Shown piece by piece: positions 52,788 through 60,451 of a stretch of DNA of 64,000 nt (its first letter is position 1; each line of letters opens with the position of its first letter). The position numbers were made by a program, and so were the translations under genes. The stretch covers positions 16,316-80,315 of the forward strand of contig JBNRML010000147.1 of assembly GCA_050309585.1 (NCBI GenBank). Direction: 5' to 3'. The stretch comes from Bovifimicola sp050309585. GTDB taxonomy: Bacteria; Bacillota; Clostridia; Lachnospirales; Lachnospiraceae. The notes under the pieces were generated by a model. It was not told the origin of the DNA. It worked only from the letters and a program-made list of their open reading frames with translations, and made no database searches.

Positions 52788-54713
52788 ATGAGAGAAAAAG
52801 GGATACTAAAAACTAATATTATTCGTACTTTATCAGTAATACTTATTATTCTTGCTATTTTGTTTCTGGTGTTTATTGGTGGATTTATCCAGATTATGGG
52901 AAACAGGGAAAGTGCAAACCAGACATCAAGAGATTTGATTGATCAGGTAATAGGAATAATTGATAAAAATGAAAAAAATGAAGAAGACCTTATAGAAAAC
53001 CTAAAGGCTGATTATATAGTTAGGGCTAATGCAGTGGCGTATATTTTGGAAAATAAACCGGACGCACTTTATAGTGTGGAAGAATTGCAGACAATTGCCG
53101 GATTTATGAAGGTGGATGAGATACATATTTTTGACCAGGAAGGTGTAATTTGTTCAGGTACTGTGGAAAAATATTATGGATTACGTATTGATTCAGGTGA
53201 GCAGGTTGGGTATTTTAAACCAATGCTCAAGGATAAAACTCTTTCGATGTGTCAGGACATGATGCCTAATACTGCGGAAGAAAAGAGTATGATGTATGCC
53301 ATGGTCTGGATGAGAAATGGTTCTTGTATGGTTCAGGTGGGTATTGAACCAAAGAGACTTATGAATGAGATTAAGTCGAATGAGCTTTCAACGGTAGTTA
53401 AAAACATGCCTATGTATGATGGGATAAGTATTGTTGTGGCAGATAAGGATACAGGGGAAATATATGGCGCAACGTATGAAGAATTGATAGGAAAAACATT
53501 AAAAGAGGTCGGGCTGTACAAGGAAATATCATCAAATCAGGATGTGAAGGGGTTTAATACGAAAATAAAGGGTGAAAACGTATTTTGCGAAATGAAGGAA
53601 TTTGGGAAATACAGTGTCTTGGCCATACAGGAGGAGGAAACAATTAACAGAGGGCTTTTCAGGTCACTTTGTATAGTGTTTGTGTATTTATGTATGGCGG
53701 TTGCATTTATAGTGGTTGTATTCTGGATTATGAACAGCCGTGTTCAAAAGGAAAAGGATGAGAGGTTAAATACCCAGAGGAGATCCATGGAGGAATTAAG
53801 ACAGCAGCTGTCAATTATTGAAAGTATAAGTAAGGATTATACAGATATTATTATTATTGATTTTATGAATAACAAGTCAACATCCCTGAAAATTAATGGA
53901 AAAATGAAAGAATACGGAGATGTGTTGGAAGACCAGGGACAGCCTTATGCACTGACCTGGAAGTATTATATAAATAAATATGTTCTTACTGAGTATGCTG
54001 AGGAGCTGACGAAAAATGTGAGTCAGGAGAATGTTATGGCACAGCTTGAAACAAAGGATGAGTATGTGTGCAACTATTGCTGTAAATACTCGGGAGTTGT
54101 TTGTAATTTTCAGGTTAAATTCATTAAAATAAATGATGCTGAAAATTCAAAGGATTTTGTGATAGCTGCTTTCAGATGTATTGATGATATTCTGGAAATA
54201 CAGAAAAAGATTGATGAGCTGAAGCATCAGGCACTTGTTGATGAATTGACAGGTTTTTACAACAGGAGGGCCTTTGAGGAGGACAGGGCAACATATTCGG
54301 ACATTATGTGCAGGGATGACTTTGTGTTTGTTTCACTGGATATAAATGGTTTGAAGGTAACAAACGATACTCTGGGACATGATGCGGGTGATGAACTTTT
54401 AATTGGAGCATCGGAATGTATCAAGCAGTGTTTTGGCGCATATGGAAAGGTTTATCGCATTGGAGGAGACGAATTTGCAGCGGCGATATTTGCACAGGAA
54501 AGGACACTTGAGAATATAAAGAGGGATTTTGAACAGACTACGTTAATGTGGAGGGGAAAGAAAGTTGAAAGCCTGAATGTATCCTGTGGCTATGTGAAAA
54601 CCGGAGAAGTTAGTGATATGACTTTTAATGATATGATTTGCCTTGCTGATAAAAGGATGTATGAGAATAAAGAAGCTTTTTACAGAAAAAATGGAAAGAG
54701 GAAGAAAAGTTGA
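52788..54713 (+). CDS. Membrane diguanylate cyclase (Cache-PAS-GGDEF)
   Basis: Likely makes c-di-GMP. It has 641 residues from ATG 52788, after GGAGATTAG. A membrane segment at about 9-33 (NIIRTLSVILIILAILFLVF) and another near 295 (LFRSLCIVFVYLCMAVAFIV) bracket an extracytoplasmic Cache-like sensor. A PAS-like segment (about 340-470) precedes GGDEF (about 485-641) with DELTGFYNRRAFEEDR, DINGLKVTNDTLGHDAGDEL and an intact RIGGDEFAAAIF. No RxxD inhibitory site stands out before the GGDEF motif. No EAL domain. The stop overlaps the next gene (TTGA). Confidence 0.93.
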   Translation: MREKGILKTNIIRTLSVILIILAILFLVFIGGFIQIMGNRESANQTSRDLIDQVIGIIDKNEKNEEDLIENLKADYIVRANAVAYILENKPDALYSVEELQTIAGFMKVDEIHIFDQEGVICSGTVEKYYGLRIDSGEQVGYFKPMLKDKTLSMCQDMMPNTAEEKSMMYAMVWMRNGSCMVQVGIEPKRLMNEIKSNELSTVVKNMPMYDGISIVVADKDTGEIYGATYEELIGKTLKEVGLYKEISSNQDVKGFNTKIKGENVFCEMKEFGKYSVLAIQEEETINRGLFRSLCIVFVYLCMAVAFIVVVFWIMNSRVQKEKDERLNTQRRSMEELRQQLSIIESISKDYTDIIIIDFMNNKSTSLKINGKMKEYGDVLEDQGQPYALTWKYYINKYVLTEYAEELTKNVSQENVMAQLETKDEYVCNYCCKYSGVVCNFQVKFIKINDAENSKDFVIAAFRCIDDILEIQKKIDELKHQALVDELTGFYNRRAFEEDRATYSDIMCRDDFVFVSLDINGLKVTNDTLGHDAGDELLIGASECIKQCFGAYGKVYRIGGDEFAAAIFAQERTLENIKRDFEQTTLMWRGKKVESLNVSCGYVKTGEVSDMTFNDMICLADKRMYENKEAFYRKNGKRKKS

Positions 54714-56317
54714 AGGAAAGAAGAATACTAAAAAGTAAAATATATTTATACTTAACGGAATTTTTCGCAGGAATGTCTGTTATGGCCGTAGAACTGGGTG
54801 CAAGTAGATTACTTGCACCATATTTTAGTTCATCCCAAATAGTTTGGACAATAATAATAGGAACAATAATGATTGCAATGGCGTTAGGCAATATCTATGG
54901 GGGAAGATTTGCAGATAAAAAGCCAAATCCTGATTATCTTTATGGAAGGATTGTTGTGGCAGCAATATGGATTGCGGCCATACCTGTCCTGGGCAAATAT
55001 GTGATAATTGCAATTTCGGCATTGCTGATTTTTTCAGTCAGCAATAATTTTCTTATAATTGCAGCATTTGCAGCCTGTATGATAATTTTTGTGTTCCCAT
55101 TGTTTTTGCTGGGAACTGTTACTCCTTCGCTGGTAAAATATACAGTTGACAGCCTTGATGACAGTGGAAAAGTAGTTGGAACCCTGAATGCCGCAAATAC
55201 GATTGGAAGCATTATCGGAACTTTTGTGCCTACATTCATAAGTATTCCGGCAGTGGGAACTTCCGTGACATTTCTGATTTTTGCAGGAATATTACTGACA
55301 CTTGCCATAGTGTATTTTTTTAGCGCAAAGGTTTTTCAGAAGAAATTACCGGCTGCAGGAGCATTGTTTTTGATATGCTGCATATTGGGACACAACGGAA
55401 GCTATGCATTCTGGCAAAATGATTTAACCTACGAGGGAGAATCGGTTTACAATTATCTGCAGGTGTATGAGGATGATGAAAACATTGTATTGTCCACAAA
55501 TGTTTTGTTTGGTGTGCAGTCAGTTTACAAAAAGGAAAAGGGCCTTACGGGAATGTATTATGACTATGCGATGGCGGCACCTTACTTTTCGGGAATAAAG
55601 GAAAAGAAAAAAGTTTCAGTGCTTATTCTTGGAATGGGAACGGGAACCTATGCCACCCAGTGTAACAGATATTTTGACAACATTGAGGCAGAGGGTGTGG
55701 AAATAGATGGCAAGATTACAGAACTGTCAAGAAAATATTTTGAATTGGATAAAAATATTGAGGTTACCACCTATGACGGAAGGGCATTTTTGAATGCAGT
55801 TGACAAAAAATACGATGTAATCATGGTAGATGCATATCAGGATATCACAATCCCATTTCAAATGTCCTCAATTGAGTTTTTTACTCTGGTTAAAAATCAT
55901 CTTGTGGATGACGGCGTGATGGTTGTAAATATGAATATGAGAGGAAACGAAGAAGGAAACATTAATGAATATTTATCCGACACAATAGCAAATGTTTTTT
56001 CAGAGGTATACACGGTTGATGTCTCCGGCTCAACAAACAGGGAGTTATTTGCATCAAACAATAATGATATGCTAAATCGTTTTTCATATAATCTTGAAAT
56101 GGAGGAGGATTTGGAATTAAAGTCATTCATGGAGGGAGCGGAGCAGAGTTTCGAAAAATACAAAAAGGGAAAATATTGTATGACAGATGACAGGGCACCG
56201 GTTGAACTTTTGGGAATGAGTGTGATCGATGAATTAATCAAGGGTGAGGTTTCATATTATAAGGATGTATATAAAAATAAGGGTATAAAAGGTCTGGTTG
56301 AGGAACTTAACAATTAG
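54710..56317 (+). CDS. Fused MFS-like membrane/spermidine-synthase-like protein
   Basis: A 535-residue protein. About residues 10-220 form seven membrane segments (LTEFFAGMSVMAVELGASRL; IVWTIIIGTIMIAMALGNIY; GTLNAANTIGSIIGTFVPTF). Residues 290-490 form an aminopropyltransferase-like Rossmann domain (VSVLILGMGTGTYATQCNRY; IEAEGVEIDGKITELSRKYF; YDVIMVDAYQDITIPFQM). The acidic GxGDGG of true spermidine synthases is replaced by GMGTGTYA, so the substrate may differ. The TTG start shares 4 bp with the cyclase stop, so both are coupled. The biochemical role of this fusion family is not established to my knowledge. Confidence 0.87.
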   Translation: MKERRILKSKIYLYLTEFFAGMSVMAVELGASRLLAPYFSSSQIVWTIIIGTIMIAMALGNIYGGRFADKKPNPDYLYGRIVVAAIWIAAIPVLGKYVIIAISALLIFSVSNNFLIIAAFAACMIIFVFPLFLLGTVTPSLVKYTVDSLDDSGKVVGTLNAANTIGSIIGTFVPTFISIPAVGTSVTFLIFAGILLTLAIVYFFSAKVFQKKLPAAGALFLICCILGHNGSYAFWQNDLTYEGESVYNYLQVYEDDENIVLSTNVLFGVQSVYKKEKGLTGMYYDYAMAAPYFSGIKEKKKVSVLILGMGTGTYATQCNRYFDNIEAEGVEIDGKITELSRKYFELDKNIEVTTYDGRAFLNAVDKKYDVIMVDAYQDITIPFQMSSIEFFTLVKNHLVDDGVMVVNMNMRGNEEGNINEYLSDTIANVFSEVYTVDVSGSTNRELFASNNNDMLNRFSYNLEMEEDLELKSFMEGAEQSFEKYKKGKYCMTDDRAPVELLGMSVIDELIKGEVSYYKDVYKNKGIKGLVEELNN

Positions 56318-56373
56318 GAATAATGTCATACAGACGCTCAGAAATGAGGATTAATATATGAATATTAAAATAT

Positions 56374-56456
56374 ATCATTAAAATTGATTAAATTTTATCA
56401 TTCAAATATATGAAGTTGTGTGATAAAATTACATCATTAAAATTGATTAAATTTAA
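56374..56456 (+). promoter_or_regulatory. Symmetric repeat region upstream of the leuA-araC fusion
   Basis: A 22-bp sequence beginning ATCATTAAAATTGATT occurs at 56374-56395 and identically at 56433-56454, 59 bp apart. Between them AATTTTATCA and TGATAAAATT form a perfect inverted repeat with a 20-bp spacer. The second copy ends 24 bp before the start of the fusion gene. The layout suits binding by dimeric AraC-type domains, the product of the gene itself being the obvious candidate. Confidence 0.65.
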
Positions 56457-56477
56457 TATTAGAAAGAGGGAATGAAG

Positions 56478-58478
56478 ATGAGCATGACAAAAAAATATCA
56501 GAGACAGTATTTTATGCCACCTGAATGCACTTATGAATGGGTAAAGAAAGAATATATAGATAAGGCACCAATCTGGTGCTCAGTTGACCTTAGAGATGGA
56601 AATCAGGCGTTAATTGAGCCTATGGGTCTTGAAGAAAAGATAGAATTTTTCAAGCTTTTAGTAAAAGTAGGATTTAAGGAAATAGAGGTTGGCTTCCCAG
56701 CAGCTTCGGAGACTGAGTATGATTTTCTGAGAGCTTTGATTGAGAGGAACCTGATTCCGGAGGATGTTACAATTCAGGTTCTTACACAGGCAAGAGAGCA
56801 TATTATCAAGAAAACCTTTGAGGCTTTGGATGGAGCACCAAAGGCGGTTGTGCACCTTTACAATTCTACATCCGTTGCCCAGAGAGAACAGGTTTTCAAA
56901 AAATCAAAAGAGGAGATAAAGGAAATTGCTGTTCAGGGAGCTGAATTATTGAAACGTCTTGCAGATGAGACAGAGGGAAATTTTGCATTTGAATACAGTC
57001 CGGAAAGCTTTCCGGGAACAGAGGTTGATTATGCAGTGGAGGTTTGCAATGCAGTACTTGATGTATGGAAACCTACAGCAGACAATAAGGTGATTATTAA
57101 CATTCCTACAACGGTTGAAATTGCCATGCCACATGTTTTTGCCACTCAGGTGGAATACATAAACAAGACATTAAAGTACAGAGAGAATGTTGTGCTGAGC
57201 CTTCATCCTCACAATGACAGGGGAAGCGGTATCAGCGATGCTGAACTTGGAATTCTTGCGGGAGCTGACCGTATAGAGGGTACATTATTTGGAAATGGTG
57301 AGAGAACGGGAAATGTTGACATTATTACTCTTGCGATGAATATGGTTTCACATGGGGTAGAGTCAAATCTTGATTTTAGCGATATGCCAAAAATCCGTGA
57401 AGTATACGAGAGATTAACGGGAATGGAAGTGTCCCCTAGACAGCCTTATGCTGGAGATTTGGTATTTACGGCATTTTCAGGCTCGCATCAGGATGCCATT
57501 GCAAAGGGAATGGCATTCCGTGAAGAGAGAGGAACTGAAGAGTGGACAGTTCCATATCTTCCAATTGATCCTGTTGACGTGGGAAGAACTTATGATTCAG
57601 ATGTTATCAGAATTAACAGCCAGTCAGGAAAAGGCGGTGTTGCTTATATTCTGAAACAGAATTATTCGATTGCCATTCCTGATAAGATGAGAGAGGAAAT
57701 CGGATATGCAGTTAAACATGTTTCGGATATTGAGCACAAGGAACTCTCACCACAATGGGTATATGAAATATTTATGGATAATTATGTAAATCATATGCCT
57801 ATTTTCACAATACCGGAATGTCATTTTAAGCAGGCAAGCGGTATCTTTGCAGAGACTACGATTCAATGTGGTGAGAAAAAGACCATAGTTGATGCGAATG
57901 GAAATGGTCGTCTTGATGCAGTCAGCAACACCATCAAGCAATTTTTTGATATAAGCTATGAGCTGTCTGTATATGAGGAACATGCATTATCAACAGGTTC
58001 ATCATCAAAAGCCATGGCTTATGTGGGAATTGTTTGTGAAGGCAGGCAATATTGGGGTGTTGGTATAGATGAGGACATTATTAAGTCATCAATACATGCA
58101 CTTGTGGTTGCAGTAAATAAAATACCAAGACTTCAGGATAATGAAAATGTAAAGGATGACAGACTTATTGCAATCATCAATTTCATTCAGGCAAATTATA
58201 AAAATGTTACACTTGATTCTGTTGCAAATGAATTCCATCTGTCTAAACCTTACATCTCGAAATATATTAAAGAAAAATCAGGCAAAACCTTTGGAGAGCA
58301 TTTGAGCACAATTCGTCTGAAAAAAGCCAAGACATTATTGAAAAACGGAAACATGACCGTGGAAAATATTGCTACATCTATTGGATATCCGACGGTTGAG
58401 CATTTTATAAGAGTTTTCAAGCAGAATTTTGGAAAGACACCAACTCAGTACAGAAACAGTAATCATACAGGAAAGTAG
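56478..58478 (+). CDS. leuA: 2-isopropylmalate synthase fused to a C-terminal AraC-type DNA-binding domain
   Basis: A 666-residue fusion. Residues 1-550 are the yeast/actinobacterial-type isopropylmalate synthase: DRE-TIM barrel with WCSVDLRDGNQALIEPM, VGFPAASETEYDFLRAL, LSLHPHNDRGSGISDAELG (metal His ligands) and GNGERTGNVDIITLAMNM, then a regulatory-type domain including YELSVYEEHALSTGSSSKA. Residues 565-666 are an AraC domain with two HTH units (VTLDSVANEFHLSKPYISKY; MTVENIATSIGYPTVEHFIR) and the family end FKQNFGKTPTQYRN. The start is ATG 56478, 7 bp after GAGGG; ATG 56472 is too close. The enzyme could report leucine level directly to DNA. No leuB, leuC or leuD is adjacent. Confidence 0.93.
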   Translation: MSMTKKYQRQYFMPPECTYEWVKKEYIDKAPIWCSVDLRDGNQALIEPMGLEEKIEFFKLLVKVGFKEIEVGFPAASETEYDFLRALIERNLIPEDVTIQVLTQAREHIIKKTFEALDGAPKAVVHLYNSTSVAQREQVFKKSKEEIKEIAVQGAELLKRLADETEGNFAFEYSPESFPGTEVDYAVEVCNAVLDVWKPTADNKVIINIPTTVEIAMPHVFATQVEYINKTLKYRENVVLSLHPHNDRGSGISDAELGILAGADRIEGTLFGNGERTGNVDIITLAMNMVSHGVESNLDFSDMPKIREVYERLTGMEVSPRQPYAGDLVFTAFSGSHQDAIAKGMAFREERGTEEWTVPYLPIDPVDVGRTYDSDVIRINSQSGKGGVAYILKQNYSIAIPDKMREEIGYAVKHVSDIEHKELSPQWVYEIFMDNYVNHMPIFTIPECHFKQASGIFAETTIQCGEKKTIVDANGNGRLDAVSNTIKQFFDISYELSVYEEHALSTGSSSKAMAYVGIVCEGRQYWGVGIDEDIIKSSIHALVVAVNKIPRLQDNENVKDDRLIAIINFIQANYKNVTLDSVANEFHLSKPYISKYIKEKSGKTFGEHLSTIRLKKAKTLLKNGNMTVENIATSIGYPTVEHFIRVFKQNFGKTPTQYRNSNHTGK

Positions 58479-58487
58479 CAGAGGCCT

Positions 58488-58835
58488 ATGCACGAACTTG
58501 CAATAACTGAAAATATATTAAGAACAGCCCTCGCCGCCGGAAAGGAGGCGGGGGCAAAAAAAATTACAGAAATTAAACTTGTAATTGGGAAGCTCAATGG
58601 CTTTGTCCCGGATTGTGTCCAGGAATATTTTGACGTATTAAGTGAAAATACAATGGCGGAAGGGGCAAAGCTTAATTTTGATATAATAGAAACAAAGATT
58701 ACCTGTATGGAGTGTGGTTTAAGTACCAATATAAAAGGTATGCGACTTGTATGCGAAAAATGCGGCAGTCATAAGGTTGAAATAGTGTCTGGAAGAGAAC
58801 TGTATATTGACAGTATTGAAATAGAGGAAAATTAA
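58488..58835 (+). CDS. hypA: Hydrogenase/urease nickel metallochaperone HypA
   Basis: A 115-residue HypA: MHELAITENILRTAL supplies the N-terminal nickel ligand His2. The zinc site is CMECGLSTNIKG with CEKCGSHKVEIVSG, and the C-terminal ELYIDSIEIEE is typical. It lies 9 bp behind the leuA fusion and ends at a terminator. No NiFe hydrogenase, urease or other hyp gene is in the window, so its client must lie elsewhere. Confidence 0.95.
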   Translation: MHELAITENILRTALAAGKEAGAKKITEIKLVIGKLNGFVPDCVQEYFDVLSENTMAEGAKLNFDIIETKITCMECGLSTNIKGMRLVCEKCGSHKVEIVSGRELYIDSIEIEEN

Positions 58836-58850
58836 CGGAATGAAAATTGT

Positions 58851-58893
58851 AAAACGGCGAATCTCTAGATAAATATGGGGTTCGCCGTTTTTG
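58851..58893 (+). terminator. Terminator behind hypA
   Basis: AAAACGGCGAA and TTCGCCGTTTTT pair around an AT-rich loop, with a U-run; it can act on both strands. Confidence 0.85.
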
Positions 58894-58924
58894 TGATTGA
58901 CATATAATTACAGATATTTTTATC

Positions 58925-59332
58925 TTAGGAATTGTTTTTTTCAATATAATGTGAGTAAAACTGCAGATAGACAGAAATTGCTGAAACAATTACCAATAAT
59001 ATAGAGCTAATAATTAATACGTAGTATCCAATTTCCTTGTCACATAAAAGCTCATACAAGCCGGAACCGTATTTATATGTTACATATCCTGCATAGCACA
59101 ATTCAATTACAGCACCGACTAATGTGATAATATTAAGTCTTGCAACATTAAGAAGTAAAATAACTGCTATTAAGATTAGGACAATTATTCCTTCCATCAT
59201 ATCTTCCTGACGGTCAATTAGTTTAGTCTTGTCACCATCACAACTAATATATGGTACGACTAATGAAATTCCGACGGCGATACATGCAAGATAAACCAGA
59301 AAATTTCCAAAATTGAATTTTGTTTTTTTCAT
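58925..59332 (-). CDS. Small integral membrane protein, unknown
   Basis: A 135-residue protein from ATG 59332 (GGAGG upstream), with four hydrophobic segments (FLVYLACIAVGISLVVPYIS; GIIVLILIAVILLLNVARL; IITLVGAVIELCYAGYVTY; YYVLIISSILLVIVSAISVY). No family is recognised. It is divergent from the metal-efflux operon and may share its regulatory region. Confidence 0.7.
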   Translation of the reverse strand: MKKTKFNFGNFLVYLACIAVGISLVVPYISCDGDKTKLIDRQEDMMEGIIVLILIAVILLLNVARLNIITLVGAVIELCYAGYVTYKYGSGLYELLCDKEIGYYVLIISSILLVIVSAISVYLQFYSHYIEKNNS

Positions 59333-59443
59333 GCTTTTCTCCTCCTTTATTATGCGTAAAATAGTATTTTTCAAATTATAACCCAAATGAGTTATAAAGT
59401 CAAATATATCTCATATATTGTTATAAAATGGTAAAAAATATAG

Positions 59444-59472
59444 TTGACAAATAGTAAACACATGAGTAAAAT
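59444..59472 (+). promoter_or_regulatory. Promoter of the metal-efflux locus
   Basis: TTGACA (59444-59449) and TAAAAT (59467-59472) are 17 bp apart. ACACATGA is repeated within and just after the -10 region (59459 and 59475), a possible ArsR-family operator. Confidence 0.8.
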
Positions 59473-59522
59473 AACACATGAACAGATGTAAAAATGAACA
59501 TATATACTATCAGAGGGAGGAA

Positions 59523-59891
59523 ATGACATTGACAGGAACAGAGATGAATAATCAGCAGGATTATCTTGCTGCCCGTCAGGAGCTGGTAAACAAAATATTA
59601 GAGAATCAGCCAGCAGATGAGTATTTATATGATTTGGCAGAATTATTTAAAATATTTGGCGATTCTACCAGAATAAAGATTTTATATGCCCTGATTGAGA
59701 GTGAATTGTGTGTTGGTGATATTGCGCAACTTCTTAATCTAAGTCAGTCTGCTGTGAGTCATCAGCTCAGGATTTTAAAAGATGCAAAGCTGGTTAAATT
59801 CAGAAGAGATGGAAAAACAATTTTTTATTCTCTTGATGATGAACATGTCAGAAACATACTTAGTATGGGAATGGAACATGTTGAAGAATAA
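59523..59891 (+). CDS. ArsR/SmtB-family metal-responsive repressor
   Basis: A winged-helix repressor of about 122 residues, ELAELFKIFGDSTRIKILYA, then ESELCVGDIAQLLNLSQSAV, SHQLRILKDAKLVKFRRDGK. ELCVGD occupies the place of the ELCVCD metal site in CadC-type sensors, lacking the second Cys. C-terminal acidic/His residues (DDEHVRNILSMGMEHVEE) could form an alpha5-type Zn site. The start is uncertain: GGAGG at 59516-59520 favours ATG 59523 or TTG 59529, while ATG 59478 coincides with the predicted transcription start and would be leaderless. It heads the HMA protein/ATPase locus. Confidence 0.9.
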   Translation: MTLTGTEMNNQQDYLAARQELVNKILENQPADEYLYDLAELFKIFGDSTRIKILYALIESELCVGDIAQLLNLSQSAVSHQLRILKDAKLVKFRRDGKTIFYSLDDEHVRNILSMGMEHVEE

Positions 59892-59988
59892 TTTCATCGA
59901 TTTTGAGAGTGCGTAAGTATGGATAAATCGATGTCTGGCTCATTTGTCTGGCAACTCATTTTATTGTGAGGGATTATAATTAAGATAT

Positions 59989-60102
59989 TACGGACAAAAT
60001 ATGCAATATTCTGAAACTCGTTCGTAGCAATGCTATATCAAGTACGGACTAAATATATAGAATTCTGAAATTTGTCCATAGCAATACTAATATCTTACGG
60101 AC
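59989..60102. repeat. Imperfect 54-bp tandem repeat with internal palindromes
   Basis: TACGGAC begins units at 59989, 60043 and (partial) 60096, a period of 53-54 bp. Both full units contain AAATAT, ATTCTGAAA and a TAGCAATnCTA end, and each has inverted GGAC/GTCC-type arms. The repeat fills most of the 286-bp gap between the repressor and the HMA gene; nothing else is seen in the gap. Confidence 0.75.
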
Positions 60103-60177
60103 GCAACCTTAAATAATAACAAAATTAACCGTATTGAAATTATTGGATTAGACATTATATCATATTAAAGGAGGAAG

Positions 60178-60402
60178 ATGATGATGAAAAAGACATACAA
60201 GGTAGAAGTGGACTGTGCTAATTGCGCAGCAAAAATGGAAGAGGCAGTAAAGGCAACCAAGGGTGTAAAGGATGCAACCTTAAGCTATATGACATTGAAA
60301 CTTAAGGTAGAATTTGAAGATGACGCAGATGTTGACAGCGTTATGAAAGAGGCACTTAAGAACTGTAAAAAGGTTGAGAGTGACTGTGAAATATTTATTT
60401 AA
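60178..60402 (+). CDS. Free-standing HMA metal-binding domain protein
   Basis: A 74-residue heavy-metal-associated domain: KTYKVEVDCANCAAKMEEAV holds the Cys-x-x-Cys site, followed by GVKDATLSYMTLKLKVEF and a C-terminal Cys-containing tail (ESDCEIFI). The DCANCA form is typical of Zn/Cd/Pb ATPase N-terminal domains rather than Cu chaperones. Three consecutive ATGs follow GGAGG; the second (60181) or third is best spaced. It lies 49 bp before an ATPase that lacks its own HMA domain, so it likely acts as a detached metal donor. Confidence 0.9.
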   Translation: MMMKKTYKVEVDCANCAAKMEEAVKATKGVKDATLSYMTLKLKVEFEDDADVDSVMKEALKNCKKVESDCEIFI

Positions 60403-60451
60403 TATTAGCTTTATAGATGTATGCGTATGGCACTAAAGCTGGAGGCAGTAT

